Shown here in pieces: positions 42,556 through 52,205 of a stretch of 64,000 nt of DNA (positions are counted from its first letter, which is position 1; each line of letters starts with the position of its first letter). The notes beneath the pieces were generated by a model that worked only from the letters and a program-made list of their open reading frames with translations, ran no database searches and was not told the DNA's origin. The translations under genes were made by a program, and so were the position numbers. The stretch comes from Doris montereyensis (lineage: Eukaryota; Mollusca; Gastropoda; Nudibranchia; Dorididae), in contig JAXRKP010000992.1 of NCBI GenBank assembly GCA_037039925.1, positions 94,501-158,500 of the forward strand, written 5' to 3'.

Positions 42556-43650
42556 ATGGATAATGTTATTATGCGTAAGATGGTATTCGCAGAAATTCAA
42601 GTATGGCATTGTTTTCCGAGGGAATTAATTAGTGGACTAACTGAGTTCAACTAAGTTGTTGCCGATGAGGTAAAGCATAAGTTTACCGAGAAGATGCTCT
42701 TCATTTTCTAATATTTTCGAAAGAAAGGGCAGGTTTGCGACAGGTCTTTTTATTTGTTCAGGATGTTACGATCAAGAATTGGTTTCTTCAACAATGCAGC
42801 TGAAGCATTAAAAAAAAAAGCCGGTACATTTCCATTTGACAAAGTAGGCAAACTGATTACTTATCTTCGAAACGAGAAATTGGCTAGAATAAGACATGAA
42901 AAAAAAAAAACTCTGAGACAAGTTTGAAAGAAGTGAGACAGGCGCTGCCATTATGACCAAATTGACAAATTCTTTCCTTCTAATAGTATTTCTCTCTCCC
43001 CCACTCCCACACATTGAAATATGACGGGGGAAAAAAGTGAGGCAAATTATCAATAGCAATGATAATGAACTGCCCACATAAAGTAACGCATATTACTTTT
43101 TACCTGACTTAATTTTTTGCTATGATTTATCGCTCATATTTCATAACAGTGTTTTTTTTCTTTTTCTTTTCAATCGGTTTTGTTACTCTTATTCTGTTGC
43201 AGTCAATAAATCAAATTAATTACCGTGATTTTGTCCTTTCTGTACCTAAAGTTTTGGAGAAGTGATAGATATATGTGCTCCTTTTTGTGGATCGTATAAT
43301 AACAGATAATAAGAAATCCTCGAGCGAGGGATTGTGATCGTGTCGATGTTTACTAGATCTAGATCTCTATTAGTACTAAAGATAAACTGTAGAATGATGT
43401 TTTTTACATTTATATGAAATAATTTTGATCCTATCACATGATTGTTAATCAAACTTTCATTATTTTATTGTGCAAGGTTTTTATCTTCTTTGCAATAAGA
43501 CAAAAATCACGATCTTGAGATATATCTGATTATAGACGATCTTTAGATCTGGTTCAGTGGTTACCTTCTCCTTCTATTCTAAATCTAAGGGGACTTAACT
43601 GCGCATGTCAAAGCTAAACATCGAAAAACGGAAATGCTATGATCTTGAAT
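42556..43650. other. Spacer and RPS29 promoter side
   Basis: AT-rich; no coding or repeat family recognised. The last few hundred bases presumably hold the RPS29 promoter; no TATA box was identified. Confidence 0.45.
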
Positions 43651-43660
43651 CTTCCTTTTT
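43651..43660 (+). promoter_or_regulatory. RPS29: Probable RPS29 transcription start with TOP tract
   Basis: CTTCCTTTTT lies 23 bases before the RPS29 ATG. Ribosomal protein mRNAs typically start at a C within such a pyrimidine tract, the 5' TOP motif that ties translation to growth signalling. Position inferred from sequence only. Confidence 0.65.
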
Positions 43661-43682
43661 GACAACGAGCGACTGCAGAAAC

Positions 43683-43744
43683 ATGGGTTTCCAAACAACG
43701 TGGTACAGTCATCCCCGTAAATTTGGGCCAGGCTCCCGTTCATG
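43683..43744 (+). CDS. RPS29: RPS29 exon 1
   Basis: Residues 1-20 plus two bases of Cys21, from ATG in an AACATGG context to the donor GTAAGTATT. Confidence 0.95.
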
Positions 43745-46700
43745 GTAAGTATTGTGATATAAGATGATTAATTTTTGATTGTTAAACTTATTTTTCAGGA
43801 CGGTATTCTAATTTATGAACTGTTTTCAAAGGAAACATGTAAATAAGTTCTCACAAGTGTGGGAATACCTATTACCGATAGGACAGGGTGCGGAGTTGGT
43901 CGTGAAGCTTTACATCAATATAATAAGGCAAAGCCTGGATGTAAATTGTATTCCGTAAAGCAAATCCACACTGTGTAATTGAACAGACTTAGATCTAGAC
44001 TTTGGTGGTGGACAAATTGTTAAATATGCAGACAGCCCCATGATTGTAGTCACTGCTGACAAGCAACTGGTCAGTCAGTGTGGCCACCCTGTGACTGAGA
44101 CAGATTAGTTTGGAACTGGTGGCGATCTCGGAGTTCAGGGTCCTAAATTATTTTTATCGGAGTTTGATCCTACATTTTAATTTGTCGGAGTTTGTCACAC
44201 TTTGTCGACCCTGCTGATCCCATGGCCCATACACAAAGTATTGAAGCGTTTTGGTCTCATGCAAAGAAGATCAAGCGAATGCATGGCACATCTCGCAATC
44301 ACTTCATCAGCTACCTACGGGAGTTTGAATGGAGATGGAGAAACGACACATTTGCTTCATCTGGCAGAAACACATTTGGGAAAATTCTAAATAAATTAAA
44401 GTGCAATACCCTGTGTAACTTTTCTTGAACTTGAAGAAATAAATATTTTTTGGAAAACAAAATATTTTTTTAAGTTATTCTTAAAAAATCTTATTTTTAA
44501 GTTTAAATAAATCTTGGAAAAAAAATAAATTTAGGACCCTAGTGTGACAAAACTCCGACAAATTAAAATGTAGAATCAAGCTCCGATAAAAATAATTTAG
44601 GACGCTAAACTCCGATATCTCCGAACTGATGACCCTCATGTCATGATAAACCATTACACACACATGAATATGGGATGGCTATTTTAATTGTTTTAGTTTT
44701 GTTTAGTTTATGGTGGATGAGGTGTTTAGGGGCTTGTTTCTTTTATCTAGAATCTAAGATCTAGGTGTTCTTACTGTACAAGTACAAAGTGAAGTCCTCT
44801 TGCATCTGTCACTCAAAATGATAAGTCAGGCTGTTCCGAGGGATGTTCTGTTTTATCACCTGTGACGAGGCAACTGGCTGTTCCATCCTACCCTAACAAA
44901 TTGTGTAGTGCAAAGGCTGGCTTTTGCCGTCTTATTCCTCAAACCGTGTGGCACGAAGGCGGGACATGTTCATGACTATGTGGATCGGGAATACCCCAAA
45001 ATATAAATCTATCTTAGCTCAAGAAAAGCGCCGGTCCTAAATAAAGGGCGTGTTGCCGTCTGCCTGAGAAGCGCAGGCCCTATATTTAGGGCCAGACACT
45101 TAAGCTTCTTGAATAGAAATTTCCACTTTCCTTACATGGTTTATGACGTAGTTTGACCTTTGATTTGAGTTCATAGTTAAATAACAGCCAATGAGATTAC
45201 AATTTATTTTAAGCTCGTGGCTTTCCCGATAGCCTCGTTATCATTCATCAAAGTGACGCTTTCTCATTCAACACTTTGTGAGAGACGTAAGTTGATTACA
45301 TGGCTATCACTGCTAATGTTAAGTCCTTAGTTTAAGTTTCCCTTGTTGCAATAACATCTCAATATGCATTCCTTATTCTTTCAACTTATAGAAAATGCAT
45401 GTTTTATAGGTCTTTTATCATCTGTAAATGTGAACTCTTGTTCAAACTAAGTCTAAATACTAGCTTCGTCCGTTGCACACACTAGTTTTTTCATGCAAAC
45501 CCTCACTGTAAGGTCACTTCCGGTAACACCGCGAGCTCTACTTGGGTTAGTATCTATTTTCATTGTATTTTCACTCATTGATACAAATAAAGCTTAAAAC
45601 CAGCTTTCTGATTGGTCAGCCAATCATATTAGAGAAGACTTATGTTTGCCGTGGATTAGGGAATCTTGGTAGAGTCCAAATAGATGTGGTGTGTTAGGTT
45701 TCAAGGTGCGAAGAATAGATTACTTCTGTTACAGTAAGTAGGCACTGCCAGCGGCTGCTCAGTTCAGCCCCGATTCTCAGTGAGGATATTTTATGCCTGC
45801 TCTGACACTTAAGAATAATTAACACACCACAAGTGTGTTATTTGCAGAAGATACCATTCGTGTGTAAAGGGGTGGTTAAGACAATGCAATATAGTCATTT
45901 TGACATTTTTCGTTCTCTAACTAAAATCGAATTGACCACACTTGTTAATCATATTTTTGCTCTTTATTTATCACGGCTTTATGGCAGCTCTTCCAAACTC
46001 AATAATATTACTTGGCTTATTGATAACACTTTACCAGAATATAATAGAAATCTAGGTTTCACATCTAAATATCATGTTTTAAAATTAAGTGGATACAGCA
46101 TAAAAAACGTGAACCAGCCATGAGGCACAGGCCTGCCTGCTGATGGAAGAGTCATTTAGGCAAAGTGAACTGCAAACACACAGTGTGTAAGTGTAATGAA
46201 TTGAACTGCTCCACATGAGTAAAAGGCCTAGAATGTAGATTTTTTTTTAGCAGCAGTACAACTTTGCCCTTCTCGAAAGGCGATGGCGATCTTTATGTCC
46301 TCAAGGTAATAGTTTTCAAACCTTCTTTTGTATTTCTTCACATTTTGAAAAAAATGATCTAAATAAAGATAAGAATATAAATTAGGGTCTTGTAGACTGG
46401 GAAAAAATGACAATGTGTAAAAACACAGGGTGTCCCAGAAGTCTTCTGCCACTTTCAAAACAGTTTGATACAGAACAGAAAACAGAGTGAAACATACAAC
46501 TTAGACCAAATGAGAGAGAAAACACAAACTGGGAGACAAATACAGGAAATAATTGAACACTGAACAATTTTGTGAACCGACAGCTTCTTAATCGGTTTCA
46601 TTTGATGTGCTCAGCACCTTGAAGGGTTGCTCAAGTTCTTGCCATGTTCGCTCCAGCACATCTTTGGTGATTGATTTAATGGCATAGTTTATTTCACCTT

Positions 46701-49700
46701 TTGTTTGTCATACCTTCAAGTAAATCGTCCGATAATGTCCGATTTCAGACAATCGTAAAACTAAAGGGAAGAAAACGTCTTGTCTAAAAATAGATCGATC
46801 TGCGTGTCCTGCAGTGCCTCTCTTTCTCTCGCGTTGCCTTACACTGACACACTCGCTAGCGCACATGATTGTCGTCTCGCTTCGAAACTGGATACATACT
46901 CAGACTATACACTGTGAGATTTCTTCACACTCTTCTCGTTTGCCCTGTTCAGAATCTTTTTCCCAACTTCAGATAGTTTTTTTGTTGCCAATATGATAGT
47001 CCGAAGAAATTTATTTGGCCTTGGATAGAAAGGTGAAAGGAAAATTTTCGGCAAGTATGACGATCAACTCGAGATTTAGTTTGAATTTGTATACAAACAC
47101 ATTTCATTCAATGAACCAAGCTCTCATTAAAGTCAATGATCAGTTGTGTTTAGATTTAAATGATTTTTGTGGGAAGTTGAAAGCCAGATTCTAATTTATT
47201 CTACCTCCATGGGCTTACGGATCTTGTGAGTGATATTGTGTAGATTCTAGATCTAGAGATCTAACATGTCAGGGATTGTTTTTGTTGATGGCACCTTTGA
47301 ATTTGAAGGGATTGTCAGAAATAAGGAGTATACTTAAAGACAACACCCACCCTCTTTTCTCCATACCCAAAACAAGTAGTAGAAGCGGTCGACTTATACA
47401 TTTAAAATCGCGCACTGAGAGATATTTTAGATCTTTTCTTCCAAGCGCCATGCAAAAGTTTGACCATACCTTACTTTGAAAGTACAATGGCGTTTTCCTC
47501 ACAATGTTTAAGAAATGTAAATTGATGGATGGTGAATGAATGATTTATAAGTTAAGGGGGCGTCCTACTGAATTTTCACTTTTTTCGCCTAATGCATTTT
47601 TGGCTAATTTTTTCCTGCCAATGTGTTGATTGCATCTAAGTTACTATGTAAATGTAAAAAATTTTTGGAAAATTATTCGGTTGCCATGGTAACGGCTGGC
47701 CATGTTGAATTTTGATGCGAAATTTAAAATCTTAAAATCTCAAAAAGTATATGGGCTAGCAATGAAATTCTTTTTCAGACATATTCTTTAAACCCTTAAA
47801 TAAGGAGTAAGACATATTTAATTGATCTCAGCTGTTTTTAAATGTGCTTAAAAAAATCAGTATTTTATTAAAAAATAACTATTGATAAATTTTGTAATAT
47901 TTTGATTTTAAAGGTGCACAAAAGATATGAAAATCAAAATAAACCAGTGAAAATCTCTAGTTCCCAATAACAAATACTAGTCTAGCTGTGTACCAAATTT
48001 CAACACTCTGGCATGAAAACTTTCTGAGATTTTAAGATTTTAAAAACGTTGTATGCTAGAAATCACATCTTTTGAGAAAACGGGTTTGAAAATTCAACTT
48101 TCTTCAGAATGATACAGCCATATTAAAATTGGCCATAGAATTAGTATCTTTTCAGGCTTTATATAAAAAAATCAACTGATGTACTCGATTCTAAAGATGT
48201 TGAAGTAGCATTCTAGAGTGGATTTGGAAAATGGGTATTATGAGCCCAAGACTCTACTAAACGCTGTTACAGCTCACCCGGACCCCCCTTAATGAATGTG
48301 TATGATTATGAAGCTAAGCTGATTTGTTTATAATTATTTTATCTTTTTAAAATTTAAATTATATTTTTATATGTATATTGTTTCACCGTACTATTTCTTT
48401 ACCCACTTATGAATTCTTGTATACTTCTCCTGAAATCTAAACATTTAATGATTAATTAAGTTAAATTTGTTTTTAATTAAAATGCACTAGTGTATTCTTT
48501 AATTTTTCAAAAAAGAAATTGTGATAACACAAGTATCATTTCCTTTTTTAAAGGATCAATAAAGATTGAAATTGAAATAGATTTATATGTGAATTGTGTT
48601 AGACATTGTTTTTAAGTGACAAAAAAAAGTTTATGGGGTCGATGAGGTGGCCACAGAATCGGTCCATTTCTGCCGATCCACCTGTCAGGTTCCAGTTTGG
48701 AGATGCTCCATCGTGTTGAAAGATGACATATGTTGTAGTCCTAGTTGTGGGGACACATATTTACTTAAAAGATTGTGGTAGATATCAGCAGTTATTGATT
48801 TCCCAGCAAAGAAAAATAGTAAGATATGCGGTCCAGTGTCAGCTATAAAAAAAATCTACATATATATGACCAAAAAATTGTCAATAATGTCTTAGCTCGT
48901 CAGGGAAATATGTGGCATATTCCACACACCTGTTATCAAAGGAAGCTGTCGGACATGAGTATAAGTGAGCTGGGGCATATTTCTTGGGTATACACCACTT
49001 TAAAAAAACCCAAGTTACTTTAAAAAATTTTTTAGATGCTTGAATCTATAGATCTAACCTGCTATCATTCTCAAACTCAACATGAGAGTAGTCTGATTCA
49101 CTTTTAATTGCCTCTGTGCTGCCGTAAACCTTCACTCCATAAGGATTTGAGAAGATAAAATGCCATTTCACAGCAGGTATACATGTGTGTATGTGTCAAG
49201 AAATTTCGTCTCTTCAAAAAATTACGGTTGAAATCCAGTAAAGCAATTTAGATTGAGTAAACGTGTACTGCGTTTTAATGTACTCTCCACTTCATGAAAG
49301 CAACAGAAGTAACTTATTGATTGTAGTATGAACGTAAATGAGCTTCAACATTTTCGAGTGTTACATTTATTTTCATATTAATTGTTCCATATATATATTT
49401 CTTTCCTTCTCAGTCGTGTCTGCTCCAATTCTCATGGAATAATCAGAAAATATGGTCTCAACATATGCAGACGTTGCTTCAGGCAGTACGCTGATGACAT
49501 TGGTTTTAAAAAGGTAAGTAATGTAAACATTCATAGGGGCTATGTACCTACCTTTTTTTAGCTGCATGTAAATAATGGTGAGTGTTATCAGTTTCTTTGG
49601 ATATTTTCACATGCAAAGTGTCTCTTTGTTTCTATTTTCTCTCTGACTGGACATGTAACCTCAAAGCAATGACAATTTTTCGACGAAACACTTCTGATTC

Positions 49701-51355
49701 ATTGGATCAAATTTTGGAAGAACTGGATTTGGAGCCTGATATTGATTAGCAGGGTGATTTAGTCTGAATAATGAACATGTTTGGGCTTTTCTTAGGGTAT
49801 GTATCGGTGTAGATCTGAGGGCAAATCTGAATTTACATTGAAATGTTGGGGTAATTGTAAGTTTTGTGTGAAAGAAACCCTAATGGTAGAAACTCAGTGA
49901 GCTTGGGGTGAAAGTCTGGAGACTTCTGTCTGATTACAAAACTACTTTGACTTTAACTACCTTTGACTTTCGTCAGAAAGGTCAAGGAATGGCAGACCCT
50001 AATTGTTACCCTGCCACCCAGGCGGATGTATATCAGGGATGTCTTTTTCCACGGAAATCCTATGCCACCCAGCATCTCGATTTATTTTCACGGATGTAAA
50101 TCAGTGCAGATTATTTGATTGGATGTAAATTTCTATTTCCTAGTCTAGAAATAGATCTAGGTTCCGTATTTATTCACGGAAATCTGTAAGAATTAAACCT
50201 AAAAACTATGAACATTTATTAATACTATTTCACGATATCCGTCGTATTTGTCCAGTAGTTTCCGTCACTATCATTAGTCCGGAGATTCTCCGAGGATTCT
50301 CCTGCATCTAGACGTAACTCTCATTGGTTATTAAAATTTAAACAACACGTGATAACTTTGTGGAGCGAGATACAACAGTTGATATAGATCTAGAGTGTAG
50401 GAACAAATTTCGATGGCATCATTGTTGAAAGATGACAAATTTTTTTTCATTATTTCCGAAAGGTAGACAAAGATGGATTTGCTTGGTGCTGTCACTGCGA
50501 GATCGGCAGTGATGGGGTGCGGTTTAAATTCCCGATCTAAAGCTCACAATCGAAACTGTCAAATCTAATCTTTAGTCTTCCAGCTGCAATGCAGGCATCA
50601 CCGGTATATTCAGTAGTCCATCACTGCCTAGATCTAGCTCTAGTTTGGTCTCTTCTCTTCCGCCAAACATTCAATAGACTAGGGTTCATTTATTTATTTT
50701 TTGTCTACTGTTTGTTCTAGTTCTGTTTTTCATTTTAAAGTTTCTTTATCTAGTAATTTTAAATTAAGCCCAGGAGAGGCCATATTTAAGCTGTACAAGC
50801 CACGGGGGTCCCCCCTGGAGTGAAGCGGCCCCTGACCCCGGCGTTTATTTTCAGAGAATTTCTTCAGATGCCATTTACAATATATGACAATCATGTGACA
50901 ACTCCACTATTTGACCGGGCAAGACTATTTTATTATCTACGACAGTGGAGTGAAGTAGAAATATGACAATAAGTGACAACTCCACTAATAAAGACTATTA
51001 TATCTAATGACAGTAGTAGTAGTCTATCTTCAGACTTAACTTTTCTCCGGTTCTTGTAGACCAACATGTACTTTACATCCACGACACTTATTATCTCCAT
51101 TGTTGTAATACGGCTAAAAGTTAACCCTTGGCATGAATGACACAAGATTTGAATATATTATTCATTGTAATATATTATGTTTTCAAGATCAATTGCTCTG
51201 ACTTGTTTTCAAGAAGTTAACCAGGGTTGTAATGTAATCTTTTAATTGTAACATTGAAACTTTATATCTGATATTAAAACATGTTTTATTATAATTATAC
51301 CTGTCACATGCTGCTTATTAATTTGTTACACCTTTTTATTTCACAGCTTGATTGA
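43683..51355 (+). CDS. RPS29: Ribosomal protein S29 (uS14), three coding exons
   Basis: A small zinc-binding protein of the 40S ribosomal subunit head, in contact with 18S rRNA. Coding exons 43683-43744, 49414-49513 and 51347-51355 join in frame to 56 residues, the normal family length. They encode [20 protein letters not shown], then [20 protein letters not shown], then [16 protein letters not shown]. Zinc ligands are Cys21, Cys24, Cys39 and Cys42 in two CxxC pairs. All splice sites are consensus (donors GTAAGTATT and GTAAGTAAT; acceptors TTCTCAG and TTTCACAG). A TOP tract lies upstream and AATAAA downstream. Intron 1 (5.7 kb) is full of transposon remnants and intron 2 is 1.8 kb. No frame error was seen, unlike TMEM87. 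A processed copy is excluded by the introns. Confidence 0.96.
44121..44621. mobile_element. Merlin-family DNA transposon, internal-deletion derivative
   Basis: 501 bp in RPS29 intron 1. The termini are inverted repeats of about 80 bp: left GGCGATCTCGGAGTTCAGG at 44121, right the inverse GGAGATATCGGAGTTTAGC ending at 44621, both continuing TCCTAAATTATTTTTATCGG inward. The flanks are GAACTGGT (44113-44120) and GAACTGAT (44622-44629), an 8-bp target duplication with one mismatch. Merlin elements make 8-9 bp duplications. Only the end of the transposase remains inside. Confidence 0.88.
44200..44428 (+). pseudogene. Merlin (IS1595-like) transposase C-terminal remnant
   Basis: [20 protein letters not shown] then [20 protein letters not shown] and EFEWRWRN match the end of the IS1595/Merlin catalytic domain, with the HTQ-IE-FW block carrying the last acidic residue. 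About 75 residues; the rest of the domain is lost. Confidence 0.82.
44622..46229. other. RPS29 intron 1, unassigned stretch
   Basis: No recognised protein. It holds a perfect 7-bp-arm palindrome GGCCCTATATTTAGGGCC at 45076-45093. The open frame at 45833-46123 has no recognised domain. Confidence 0.4.
46230..46745 (-). mobile_element. Mariner-superfamily remnant, 3' part
   Basis: Minus strand: [20 protein letters not shown] then a stop shortly after, resembling the C-terminal end of mariner-like transposases (the AIN-VTPEML-RVW-E region). It is followed by an end containing TGGGACACCCTGTGT. Probably the other half of the fragment at 48577-48840, separated by a LINE insertion. Confidence 0.55.
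46746..47230. other. RPS29 intron 1, unassigned
   Basis: Between the two mariner-like pieces and before the LINE end. No recognised feature. Confidence 0.4.
47231..48576 (+). mobile_element. LINE 3' end carrying a nested TTAA MITE
   Basis: The coding remnant [20 protein letters not shown] followed by [17 protein letters not shown] is the typical extreme C-terminus of non-LTR retrotransposons. The 3' untranslated region is interrupted by the MITE at 47556-48288 and ends GGATCAATAAAGATTGAAAT with a TTGAAAT-type tail. The left border is uncertain. The clade is not determined. Confidence 0.62.
47556..48288. mobile_element. TTAA-flanked MITE with GGGGG termini
   Basis: 733 bp between TTAA (47552-47555) and TTAA (48289-48292). 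The left end GGGGGCGTCC and the right end GGACCCCCC are inverted. No coding sequence. TTAA duplications and G-rich ends suggest a Kolobok- or piggyBac-type non-autonomous element. Confidence 0.75.
48577..48840 (-). mobile_element. Mariner-superfamily transposase remnant, 5' part
   Basis: On the minus strand, in shifting frames: [31 protein letters not shown] (DGAPPHW-type motif), [13 protein letters not shown], and [13 protein letters not shown] (family pattern SPDLTPLDFFLWGYLK). This is the catalytic core with the second and third acidic residues of an IS630/Tc1/mariner-type enzyme. It stops at the tail of the inserted LINE. Confidence 0.68.
48841..49413. other. End of RPS29 intron 1, unassigned
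   Basis: AT-rich; nothing recognised apart from the acceptor of exon 2. Confidence 0.45.
49414..49513 (+). CDS. RPS29: RPS29 exon 2
   Basis: Completes Cys21 and runs to Lys54, holding both CxxC zinc-ligand pairs. Acceptor CCTTCTCAG, donor GTAAGTAATG. Confidence 0.97.
49514..51346. other. RPS29 intron 2, unassigned
   Basis: 1.8 kb. I looked for a box C/D or H/ACA snoRNA, common in ribosomal protein introns, and could not support one. No transposon protein recognised. Confidence 0.45.
51347..51355 (+). CDS. RPS29: RPS29 exon 3 (terminal)
   Basis: Encodes Leu-Asp-stop (CTT GAT TGA) directly after acceptor TATTTCACAG, giving the family's KKLD C-terminus. The 3' untranslated region follows to about 51480. 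Confidence 0.93.
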   Translation, partial: LD

Positions 51356-51461
51356 ACCAAATCCTGTCTTTGGTCAATGGGACTTGGGAGGAGAAGGCTA
51401 AAGTCAAGTTACAGAATCAAACCCAGCTAGCTGTATTGCAAGCTGAAATGATGGAAAATGA

Positions 51462-51467
51462 AATAAA
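51462..51467 (+). other. RPS29: RPS29 polyadenylation signal
   Basis: AATAAA 107 bases after the stop codon, followed by a T/GT-rich stretch (CTCTGTTTGA). Confidence 0.75.
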
Positions 51468-52201
51468 TATCTCTGTTTGACAATGCTTTCAAATAAGACT
51501 TTTTTGTGATTTTATTTCAGTTGTGGTTATTATTGTTTTGAGGTTGGGGTGTCAAATTCTGTATGTGTGTATGGTAGCTTGTATGCATGCATGGATAAGT
51601 ACATTAAATGTGGCTTTGGGAAGAAATACATTAAATCAAATGGGTCTTGTTTGTTTATTATGGCTATAGCACAAATTATAGTTTGCAAATTAAACTTAAA
51701 ATCAGTTAGTGTTAGTAGTCCTATCGTTCTGAACTTTCTTTTAACGTAGAGATTTCTATAGTACTGCTATTTCAGAATCCTAGATTTCAGCAATTTCTTA
51801 CATTTGTACGAAACAAAAAAATTATCGGCACAGAATTATAATGTTCTAATTAGTCAGAACTATATCTTCTTCCTATTGTTCTATCACTTGTTTTTGAAAT
51901 AAAAAGGTTCTTAAATTCTCAGCAGGAAAGAGTCTGAAGTTTTGTCTAAATGCAAGGGAAATTTGTTACAAATGTAGACCAAAGTTTATGACAAGTTTTG
52001 AAGCAACATCATGACAGTTGACGACTGAATCTGATTACAGTGGGAGTCTCATCCATGAGATCACACTCAACGAATTGGCAGTGACATGGGACAATCGCCT
52101 GCAATGAGGTCAATAAAGTAAAGGCAATGATGAAACAACGACCTCTCACTCGGTTCACTGTGTGTTTGGGAGGCGAGACTGATATTAATTGTTAGGGGCC
52201 T
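51468..52201. other. Spacer between RPS29 and piggyBac copy 2
   Basis: No recognised feature. The open frame at 51549-51749 has no domain. Confidence 0.45.
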
Positions 52202-52205
52202 TTAA

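Noticed and set aside
42222..42628. Ser-Leu and Tyr-Ile repeat open frames
   Set aside because: Translations of the CT/CA/TA compound microsatellite.
45833..46123. 96-residue plus-strand open frame in RPS29 intron 1
   Set aside because: No recognisable domain, AT-rich, no splice or promoter support.
49671..49751. 26-codon ATG frame [20 protein letters not shown] in RPS29 intron 2
   Set aside because: Looks peptide-like but is short, isolated and unsupported by homology or splice signals.
50400..50540. CxxC-containing reading [14 protein letters not shown] as a zinc-finger remnant
   Set aside because: Too short and in no continuous frame; no family could be named.
49514..51346. Intronic snoRNA in RPS29
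   Set aside because: Scattered TGATGA-like and CTGA-like words, but no properly spaced box C/D pair or H/ACA hairpins.
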